DNA of 12,666 nt, taken from the NCBI GenBank assembly GCA_039184055.1, contig JBCDBH010000163.1, forward strand, positions 1 through 12,666, written 5' to 3'. The notes beneath the pieces were generated by a model. It saw only the letters and a list, made by a program, of their open reading frames with translations, had not been told where the DNA came from and searched no databases. The translations under genes were made by a program, and so were the position numbers. Position 1 is the stretch's first letter, and every line of letters starts with the position of its first letter. This document shows, piece after piece, positions 1 through 6,017 of the stretch. This DNA comes from JBCDBH01 sp039184055 (lineage in GTDB: Bacteria > Acidobacteriota > Thermoanaerobaculia > Multivoradales > J023).

Positions 1-42
1 CCAGAGTCGTTTGTTGGTTTCGAAACGCTTGTTTTGCGTTTC

Positions 43-50
43 AGAAGAGG
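43..50 (+). promoter_or_regulatory. Putative ribosome binding site deciding the adaptor start
   Basis: AGAAGAGG lies 11 nt upstream of GTG 62. The spacing is somewhat long, but no better site precedes TTG 11 or GTG 50. It supports GTG 62 as the start of the adaptor gene. Confidence 0.45.
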
Positions 51-61
51 TGTGTCGCCCT

Positions 62-1324
62 GTGAGCTCTCGTCGACAGCTGGTGCTTTGGTCGAGCCGG
101 ATCGCGGCTTTGGTGATGGTGGTGGTCGCCGTTGGGTGGCTACGGCCGACGGCTCAAGGTGATGGGCTCGACGATCCCGGTCTCGAGCGCGCCGAGACTC
201 GACCGATGCCGCGAATCGGTGTCGCCGAAGTGGTGACACGTGACCTGGTGGTGACCGCGGAAGCCATGGGGCATCTGCAGGCTCGTCGACAGGTCGAGCT
301 CGATTTCGAGGTCGAAGGGCGTGTGGTCGACCTGAGGGTCGAGGAGGGAAGTTGGGTCGAGGCCGGTGAGGTGCTGGCCGAGCTCGACGCCCGCCGGTTT
401 CGCATCGCGGTCGAAGAGGCGGAGGCCGAGCTGCTGACCGTGCAAGCTCGATACGCGGTCTTTACCGGGATCGACTCGACCGGGATCGGGTCCGCCGACG
501 GTGTGGAAGGTGGGGAAGCGCGGGTCGCGCCGCCGGATAGGGCCACGATCGAGCATCAGCGTGACGAAGGGCTGATCTCGGAAGCGGAGTTTCTACGCGC
601 GCGGCGCGCGAGCGAGGTCGATCATCTGCTACGCGGGTCGCGGCAGGAAGAGGTGCGGGCGGCCATCACCGGGTTGGTCCAGGCGGAATTGAGCTTGAAA
701 CGTGCCCGTCTCGATTTGGCGGCCACGGTGCTGAAGGCGCCGTTTTCCGGGCGTATCGCCGATGTCGCGATCGATGTCGGTACGCGGGTTCCGATCGACG
801 AGCCGGTGCTGACGCTGATGGATACGCGTCGGATGCAGGTCGAGGTCGAGGTCTTGGAGGCGGACCTGGTGCGGGCGACACGAGGAGATCGCGTCGCGGT
901 GCGTCTACCCGCGCATGCGGACCGCGAGGTCGCAGGTGTCGTGAGCTCGATCAATCCACGGATCGATCATGAGCTGGGCAGTGGCCGTTTGACCATCGAG
1001 ATCACGGATCCCGATGCGGACCTGTTGCCGGGGCAACTCGCGTGGGTCGAGCTCGAGCTCGAGCATCTCGCGGCGCGTTTGGCGGTTCCGGAAGCGGCCA
1101 TTCTGGAGCGCAAAGGTCGCTCGGTCGTCTTCAGGGTGGCCAACGGTCGGGTGGAGTGGATCAACGTCGAGACCGGGGCGAGGGTGGGTGATTGGATCGA
1201 GCTCGTGACGGGTGTCGAGGCCGGTGATCAGGTGGCGGTGTCCGGGCATCTCTCGCTGGGACACGGTGCGGAGGTCGAGGTGTTCGATGCGTCCTTCGAC
1301 GCCACCGACGGGGGGCTGCGGTGA
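62..1324 (+). CDS. RND efflux periplasmic adaptor (HlyD/AcrA-type membrane fusion protein)
   Basis: A 420-residue adaptor that should bridge an inner-membrane RND pump to an outer-membrane channel. The N-terminus has basic residues (SSRR) followed by a hydrophobic segment at about residues 9-26 (signal/anchor), with no lipobox. Next comes the first lipoyl half (about 75-110, GRVVDLRVEEGSWVEAGEVL), then a helical hairpin (about 110-225), the second lipoyl half (LKAPFSGRIADVAIDVGTRV), a beta-barrel, and a C-terminal membrane-proximal domain (PEAAILERKG onward). Length is normal for the family. Start: the frame is open to the left window edge (TTG at 11, GTG at 50). GTG 62 is preferred because AGAAGAGG lies at 43-50 and it leaves a clean signal/anchor. 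The hairpin region holds a Gly/Ser/Asp-rich insertion (TGIDSTGIGS). Only the Ser of the AcrA-type RLS TolC-contact motif can be aligned, so the outer-membrane partner may be unusual. Its stop overlaps the next start (GTGA), indicating translational coupling. Family call is secure; substrate is unknown. Confidence 0.9.
   Translation: MSSRRQLVLWSSRIAALVMVVVAVGWLRPTAQGDGLDDPGLERAETRPMPRIGVAEVVTRDLVVTAEAMGHLQARRQVELDFEVEGRVVDLRVEEGSWVEAGEVLAELDARRFRIAVEEAEAELLTVQARYAVFTGIDSTGIGSADGVEGGEARVAPPDRATIEHQRDEGLISEAEFLRARRASEVDHLLRGSRQEEVRAAITGLVQAELSLKRARLDLAATVLKAPFSGRIADVAIDVGTRVPIDEPVLTLMDTRRMQVEVEVLEADLVRATRGDRVAVRLPAHADREVAGVVSSINPRIDHELGSGRLTIEITDPDADLLPGQLAWVELELEHLAARLAVPEAAILERKGRSVVFRVANGRVEWINVETGARVGDWIELVTGVEAGDQVAVSGHLSLGHGAEVEVFDASFDATDGGLR
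464..493 (+). repeat. 15-nt imperfect tandem duplication in the adaptor hairpin region
   Basis: ACCGGGATCG occurs at 464-473 and again at 479-488, a 15-nt period encoding TGIDS followed by TGIGS. It keeps the frame and sits in a Gly/Ser/Asp-rich insertion between the two helices expected in the adaptor's hairpin region. Confidence 0.6.
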
Positions 1325-4300
1325 GCGGGCTCGTACGCTGGGCGCTCGCGCGACCCGTGGCGCTGTCCGCCTGTGTCCTGCTGATTCTCGGGCTGGCCGG
1401 CCAGGCGTTGGTCCGTCTACCCGTGGCGCTCCTGCCGACGCTGCAGTATCCATCGCTGTTGGTCTATACGGGCATCCCATCGGGGTCGCCGCAGACGGTG
1501 GAGCAGCAGGTCACCGAAGTGATCGAGAACGTGATCGCCGGGCTCGGCGGGTTGCGGGGCCTGCACAGCCGCAGCCAGGTCAACGGCAGCCTGGTTCGCG
1601 CTGATTTTGGCTGGGGTGTCGATCTGGCGGCCACGCGGCTGGAGATGCGCGAGCATCTCGACCGCGTGCGTGGGTATCTGCCGCCGGACGCCGCGCGGCC
1701 GATCATCCTGCATCTCGATCCCAGCGAGCGACCCGCCCTGGTCATCGCCTTGCGCGCGTCGCAAGCTCTCGAACCGACCCACGGTGAGATGGCGCGCGAG
1801 ATCGTCGCCCGTCGTCTCGAGCAGCTGCCCGGTGTCGCTCGCGTGCAGATCTCCGGGGCGCCTTCCCGTGTGCTCGAGATCGAGGCGGATCCCGAAAAGC
1901 TGGTCAACCATGGTCTCGGGGTCGAGGATCTACGCGGTGTTCTCGCCGATGCGGCGGTCGAATCGTCGGGCGGCCTGCTGCGTCATGGCCACTTGCGTCT
2001 CGCCGTGGAGGTTCGATCCCAGCTCGACGAGCTGCGCCGGGTGGGCACGCTCCCTCTGATCAATGCGAAGGGCACCGTTTTACAACTCTCGGATGTCGCG
2101 GTGGTGCGGGAGACGACGGCCCCGCGAAGGGGTTTGGTTCGGACCGACGGCCGCGAGAGTCTGTTGCTCCTGGTCGAGAAGGGCCAGCAGGCGAATCTCT
2201 TGGAGACCGCCACCCAGGTGCGAGCCGCGCTCCGACAGCTCGACGTGGAGCTACCCCAGGTTCGCCTGGAAGTTCTCGTCGACGAGAGCGACTTCGTTCG
2301 CGCCTCCATTGATGGCGTCTTGCAAACCATCGCTCTCGGAGGCGTGCTGGCGCTCGCGGTGCTCCTCGTGTTCTTGCGACGCCCACGGGCGCTCGTGGCC
2401 CTGGCGGTGTCGATACCCCTGTCCCTGCTGGTCACGGTGGTGCTCTTCGATGTTCTCGGACTGACGCTGAACCTCATCTCGCTCGGTGGCCTGGCGTTGG
2501 GTATCGGTCTCCTGGTCGACAATTCGATCGTGGTCGCCGAGAACATCGCTCGTCGACGACAGGAGGGCGATCAGGACGCCGCGCTTCACGGCGCCATCGA
2601 GGTGGCGCCGGCCATTACCGTCAGCACCCTGACGACGCTGGCGGTGTTCGTGCCGCTCACCTTCTCCGACGGTCTCGCCGGACGTCTGTTCCGCGATCAA
2701 TCCCTGGCCGTCGCCTGCTCCCTCCTCGCGTCCTTGGCGGTCGCTCTCACCGTGGTGCCCGCGCTCTCTCGGGGCAAGGGCTGGGGCGTCGCCGCGTCGC
2801 AGCCAGGCCGGCTCGGAAGCTGGCTGGGCGCTCGCTATCGGCACGGGCTCGACTGGATTCTCGTCCATCCCTATCGGACCCTGGCGGCGGCGCTCGCCTT
2901 ATTGATCGTGATGGGAGTCGCCGCTTCGGGGCTGCCTCGAGAAGTGATTCCCAAGGTCGACCGGAGTCTGCTCGCGATCCGCTTGGCGTTCGCGCCCGGG
3001 ACCGCCCTGGAGACGATCGATCAGGCTGCCTCGCGGCTCGAGGAACGTCTGCTGGCGACGCCCGGTGTCGAACGTCTCGTCGCCGATCTCGGTGAGCGTG
3101 ACGAGGCACGTATGGAGATCGAACCGCGACCCGCGCATGCGGCGGATGTGACCGTTCTCCTGGCTCGTGACGCCGACACGATCGCGACGGCCCGGCGGAT
3201 TCGCGAGCATCTCGATGATTTGAGTCTGGAGGGCTGGGTCGAGTTGGGGAGCAGTCGACTCGAAGATCTCCTCGTCCAGGAACGGCACGATTTGGTGGTC
3301 GAGATCATGGGCCAGAACCCTGGATGGGAGGGAGACGAGGCGCGGCGGCTGGTGACCGCCATCGAAGCCGAGCCTCTCTTCGATCATGCGCGTCTCATGG
3401 ACGCTGAGCGGATTCCCGGGTTTCGCTTGCGGTTTCTGACCGAGGTCATGATGCGGCACGGTGTCGACGCCGCGACGCTCGGGGAACACCTGCGCGCGGC
3501 GGCCGATGCGCGAGGGGCCACGGCGCTCCGGGCGGCGGACGGCAGATTGCCGGTGACGGTGACGCTGCGTGACACGGCGAGCCTGGGCGAGCTTTTGGCG
3601 CGACCGGTGATGACGAAGTCCGGTCCGCGGCCCCTCGGCCTCTTTGTCGAGGCCGACACGACCAGCCTGCGCGCGGTGCGTTTTCGCGAGGACCGTATCC
3701 CGGTGCGTCGACTCGAGGTGATGCGTGCCGACAGCGGCGATCTGGCGTCGGCGGCGGCGAGCCTCGGGACTCTCGTCGACAGCCATCTCCAGCCTCCCTT
3801 GCAGGGTCGCGTCACCGGAGCCAGTGAAAAATTTCGCGAGCTCGGGGGCGCTGTCGGTACGAGCCTGCTGCTGAGTCTCGGCATCGTCTATTTCTTGCTG
3901 GCGGCGCACTTCGAGAGCTTCATCGTGCCGTGGGTCGTTCTTTCGACGGTGCCTCTGGCGCTGGTCGGGGTGGTGCCGGCGCTGATGCTGACCGGCGAGA
4001 CGGTGAATCTCATGAGCCTGGTGGGGTGCGTCGTTCTCGTGGGCATCGTGGTCAACGACGCCATCGTCAAAATCGATCTCATCCGACAGCGGCAACACGA
4101 GCAGCCCCTCGTCGAGGCCATTGTCAGTGCCAGTCATGACCGGGTACGGCCGATTCTCATGACCACCGTCACCACGGTGCTCGGTCTGTTGCCGATGGCC
4201 ATCCATCTCGGCGAAGGGGCGGAGCTCAGGGCGCCGCTCGCCGTCACCCTGGTCGGGGGCATGGCCGGGGCCACCCTGCTGACTCTCTTCGTCGTACCGG

Positions 4301-4395
4301 CTCTCTATTTGGTTGCCGAGCGCGCACGGTTGCGCATCGGGCGACTCGTCGACGCATTTTCGAGCTCTGACAGGAGGCTGAGCCTCATCCGTTAA
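1321..4395 (+). CDS. RND family inner-membrane transporter (HAE1/AcrB-like), first of two
   Basis: A 1024-residue RND permease with the full family layout. TM1 is near residues 10-30, followed by RLPVALLPTLQYPSL, a first periplasmic porter region (about 35-330), TM2-6 (about 330-480), TM7 near 520-537, a second porter region, and TM8-12 from about 845. Proton-relay positions are visible: D400 in TM4 (GLLVDNSIVVAEN, with N401 at the second AcrB Asp position) and N912-D913 in TM10 (GIVVNDAIVKID) where AcrB has Lys940. This Asp-Asn and Asn-Asp pattern is common in non-enterobacterial HAE pumps, so activity is expected. The start is GTG 1321, overlapping the adaptor stop by 4 nt with a G-rich run just upstream. 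The pump should act with that adaptor, taking substrates from the periplasm or outer leaflet. The 29-nt gap to the secreted-peptide gene suggests the peptide or something related is cargo, which is inference. Confidence 0.93.
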   Translation: MSGLVRWALARPVALSACVLLILGLAGQALVRLPVALLPTLQYPSLLVYTGIPSGSPQTVEQQVTEVIENVIAGLGGLRGLHSRSQVNGSLVRADFGWGVDLAATRLEMREHLDRVRGYLPPDAARPIILHLDPSERPALVIALRASQALEPTHGEMAREIVARRLEQLPGVARVQISGAPSRVLEIEADPEKLVNHGLGVEDLRGVLADAAVESSGGLLRHGHLRLAVEVRSQLDELRRVGTLPLINAKGTVLQLSDVAVVRETTAPRRGLVRTDGRESLLLLVEKGQQANLLETATQVRAALRQLDVELPQVRLEVLVDESDFVRASIDGVLQTIALGGVLALAVLLVFLRRPRALVALAVSIPLSLLVTVVLFDVLGLTLNLISLGGLALGIGLLVDNSIVVAENIARRRQEGDQDAALHGAIEVAPAITVSTLTTLAVFVPLTFSDGLAGRLFRDQSLAVACSLLASLAVALTVVPALSRGKGWGVAASQPGRLGSWLGARYRHGLDWILVHPYRTLAAALALLIVMGVAASGLPREVIPKVDRSLLAIRLAFAPGTALETIDQAASRLEERLLATPGVERLVADLGERDEARMEIEPRPAHAADVTVLLARDADTIATARRIREHLDDLSLEGWVELGSSRLEDLLVQERHDLVVEIMGQNPGWEGDEARRLVTAIEAEPLFDHARLMDAERIPGFRLRFLTEVMMRHGVDAATLGEHLRAAADARGATALRAADGRLPVTVTLRDTASLGELLARPVMTKSGPRPLGLFVEADTTSLRAVRFREDRIPVRRLEVMRADSGDLASAAASLGTLVDSHLQPPLQGRVTGASEKFRELGGAVGTSLLLSLGIVYFLLAAHFESFIVPWVVLSTVPLALVGVVPALMLTGETVNLMSLVGCVVLVGIVVNDAIVKIDLIRQRQHEQPLVEAIVSASHDRVRPILMTTVTTVLGLLPMAIHLGEGAELRAPLAVTLVGGMAGATLLTLFVVPALYLVAERARLRIGRLVDAFSSSDRRLSLIR

Positions 4396-4413
4396 TCCAC
4401 ACAAGCACGTGAA

Positions 4414-4419
4414 AAGGAG
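4414..4419 (+). promoter_or_regulatory. Strong Shine-Dalgarno for the small secreted peptide
   Basis: AAGGAG lies 5 nt upstream of ATG 4425. An in-frame GTG at 4422 would be only 2 nt from it, so ATG 4425 is chosen. This is the best ribosome binding site in the window, suggesting that the peptide is translated more strongly than its neighbours. Confidence 0.75.
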
Positions 4420-4424
4420 AAGTG

Positions 4425-4697
4425 ATGAAGAAAAAGACCGCTTTCATGTTGACCCTCGCTGCATTCGCTCTGGCCGCCATGGCTCTCGTCCCGGCCGCGA
4501 CCGCGGACCTCTACGGCGGCGCCGCCGATGGCGTGTTCTCGGATTCGGTGATGACGGAAGGCTACTGTGAAAAGCAAGTTTGTATCGATGGCCTCAAGTG
4601 CAAAGACACCACGGCTCGGCTCGGTTGCCGGGTGATCGGCGATGGCTGCAACACCTACGAGTGTGATGGCGACGCCATCGGTACCGACAAAGAGTAA
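4425..4697 (+). CDS. Small secreted six-cysteine peptide precursor, family not recognised
   Basis: A 90-residue protein with a textbook Sec signal peptide: MKKK, a hydrophobic core at residues 6-23, and a likely signal peptidase I site after A27 (ATA|D). The predicted mature peptide (28-90, 63 residues) begins DLYGG. It is acidic (13 Asp/Glu against 6 Lys/Arg) and has six cysteines at 48, 53, 59, 68, 75 and 80, enough for three disulfides or a small metal site. The real start is supported by AAGGAG at 4414-4419. It sits between an RND pump gene and a beta-propeller lipoprotein gene. In Bacteroidota, small secreted NVEALA proteins lie beside 6-bladed propeller lipoproteins; the arrangement is analogous, but no NVEALA motif is present. 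Possible roles, all inferred: exported peptide cargo, signal, or a periplasmic redox/metal peptide. A double glycine at 31-32 could mimic a bacteriocin leader, but the Sec signal makes that unlikely. Confidence 0.8.
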   Translation: MKKKTAFMLTLAAFALAAMALVPAATADLYGGAADGVFSDSVMTEGYCEKQVCIDGLKCKDTTARLGCRVIGDGCNTYECDGDAIGTDKE

Positions 4698-4703
4698 AGC
4701 CAG

Positions 4704-4742
4704 CTGAGTCTCTAAAGGTCTCAGTCCAACCTTGAATGGACT
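4704..4742 (+). promoter_or_regulatory. Two overlapping small hairpins after the peptide gene
   Basis: CTGAG (4704-4708) pairs with CTCAG (4720-4724) across an 11-nt loop. AGTCCA (4723-4728) pairs perfectly with TGGACT (4737-4742) across an 8-nt loop. The arms share AG at 4723-4724, so the full stems compete at their boundary. They begin 7 nt after the peptide stop. No long T-tract follows, so they may act as RNA-stability elements or partial terminators rather than a classical intrinsic terminator. Confidence 0.45.
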
Positions 4743-4745
4743 TTC

Positions 4746-4777
4746 GAGGCGGTCTCCTGTCAGGGACCTTTCGCCTC
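4746..4777 (+). terminator. GC-rich hairpin in the peptide-propeller spacer (attenuator or 3'-end stabiliser)
   Basis: GAGGCG (4746-4751) pairs with CGCCTC (4772-4777). Inside this, GTC-T-CC faces GG-GAC, leaving a bulged T, a TGTCA loop and a CTTT asymmetry. It is the strongest local structure between the peptide and the propeller gene. It lacks a following T-run, so complete Rho-independent termination is doubtful. It could lower read-through so that the peptide is made in excess over the downstream genes, or protect the 3' end of a short peptide mRNA. The rest of the spacer up to 4822 shows no gene or convincing promoter. Confidence 0.45.
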
Positions 4778-4822
4778 ATTCGAGCTCGGCGGACTGTTTC
4801 ATGGGACCGAACGTTTCACTCT

Positions 4823-4828
4823 GGGGAG
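4823..4828 (+). promoter_or_regulatory. Shine-Dalgarno deciding the propeller lipoprotein start
   Basis: GGGGAG lies 7 nt before ATG 4836 but only 1 nt before the in-frame ATG 4830. This favours ATG 4836. Confidence 0.6.
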
Positions 4829-4835
4829 AATGGCG

Positions 4836-6017
4836 ATGAATGGTGACTCACGGTACTGCGTTCGATCGACGGGCCGTGCCGCGGTGTGGAGACCTGTGAG
4901 GAGTCGCGAAGCCTTGCGTTTCATGGGCCTGCTGCTTCTGCTCTTGTCGATCGTGGGCTGTATGCACTCGGAGTCTGGAGAGACTGGGCAGGGGATCGGC
5001 GATCGCGGAATCGTTTTCGAGACGGTCGCGACCTTGGGCGAGGAAGGGTTGCAGCCCGGGGAGCTGGTCTTTGGAAAGATCTCAGATCTCGAGGTCGACG
5101 CCGAAAACCGGATTCTCATCGCCGACAGCGAGATGCAGAGCCTTCGACGGTTGACGATCGAGGGAGAGACGCTCTGGTCGTTGGCGACCCAGGGCCAAGG
5201 TCCGGGAGAAGTCCATATTCCTTGGCTGGTGACGGTCCTCGATGATCAGGTCTTTCTGTTCGATATCGGCAAACATCGCGTCATGGTGGCCGGTCTCGAG
5301 GATGCGGAGCCCAGACACGAGATCATCGTGCCGTATTTTCTCCACGGGATGACGGTGGATCATGAGGGTGGAGTCTTTGCGGCGGGAGTGCTCGATGGGG
5401 ACCTCTCGGTCGTCGAACAGCACGTGATCCATCGCTTCGACCGGGAAGGAAACGTCCTTGCCAGCTACCCCGTCGAACGGCCCTTTCACACGGAGCGTGG
5501 TCCGAGCTTCGTCGCCAAGCAGATCATTCATCAGTATTACGCTGGGCGAGTCGCTGTCGAGAGCAACGGTGAGCACCTGCTGATCTCGCCGGTGTTCGAT
5601 CGCTCCAGCTATCGCATCTCGCGGGATGGGGAAACGCTCGTTCGTTTCGAGAACACGTACTTCGACACCCCTCTCCTCAACTACGAAGCGTCCGAATCGG
5701 GGGTGACGTTCAAGAACGCCGAAAGCCAGAGTGGCCCCGCGCTGTCCATGCCGGATGGACGCATTCTCAAGGGCTATCAAGTGGCTCGAGACGGTACGTT
5801 GCAGTACACGGTGGATCTCTTCGCCGCCGATGGGGTGCTGCTGGCGAGTCAGATTTCAGTGCCCGGTATGCCGCTGGCCATCGGTGGTGACGATCGCGTC
5901 TATGCGGTTAGCAATCTGCCGTATCCACAGATCTTCGTGCTCGAGATGACCGAACCCCAGGATCACGTGCTCGTCGATACCGCCACGGAGTCCGGTGAGG
6001 GAGACGAGCACTCGTGA
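4836..6017 (+). CDS. 6-bladed beta-propeller lipoprotein (NHL/BF3164-like)
   Basis: A 393-residue predicted lipoprotein. An arginine-containing n-region is followed by a Leu-rich core and a lipobox ending IVG-C42, so mature protein would be lipid-anchored and face the periplasm or outer membrane (no Asp at +2). The rest shows repeated propeller strands: ISDLEVDAENRILIADS, the diagnostic GQGPGE at residues 120-125, MTVDHEGGVFAAG, IHRFDREGNVLAS, DGRILKGYQVARDG and LAIGGDDRVYAVSN. GxGPGE is typical of 6-bladed propeller proteins in Bacteroidota and Acidobacteriota. Such proteins are thought to bind ligands or partners; no catalytic motif is seen. ATG 4836 is preferred over 4830 by its ribosome binding site. 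ATG 4923 would remove the basic n-region. It follows the small peptide gene, and its stop overlaps the next start (GTGA), so it is tightly coupled to the heme protein. Peptide binding is inference. Confidence 0.85.
   Translation: MNGDSRYCVRSTGRAAVWRPVRSREALRFMGLLLLLLSIVGCMHSESGETGQGIGDRGIVFETVATLGEEGLQPGELVFGKISDLEVDAENRILIADSEMQSLRRLTIEGETLWSLATQGQGPGEVHIPWLVTVLDDQVFLFDIGKHRVMVAGLEDAEPRHEIIVPYFLHGMTVDHEGGVFAAGVLDGDLSVVEQHVIHRFDREGNVLASYPVERPFHTERGPSFVAKQIIHQYYAGRVAVESNGEHLLISPVFDRSSYRISRDGETLVRFENTYFDTPLLNYEASESGVTFKNAESQSGPALSMPDGRILKGYQVARDGTLQYTVDLFAADGVLLASQISVPGMPLAIGGDDRVYAVSNLPYPQIFVLEMTEPQDHVLVDTATESGEGDEHS
5998..6003 (+). promoter_or_regulatory. Ribosome binding site for the multidomain cytochrome gene
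   Basis: AGGGAG lies 10 nt before GTG 6014, inside the end of the propeller gene. It supports the coupled GTG start at the 4-nt overlap. Confidence 0.55.

Noticed and set aside
2899..4404. A 501-residue open frame on the - strand opposite the first RND gene
   Set aside because: Long antisense frames are expected in GC-rich coding DNA. The + strand frame has unmistakable RND motifs, while the - strand translation has low complexity, no recognisable domain and no ribosome binding site.
4425..4520. Double-glycine bacteriocin-type leader (Gly31-Gly32) in the small peptide
   Set aside because: There is a full Sec signal peptide with an AxA site just before it, and no peptidase-containing ABC transporter in the window.
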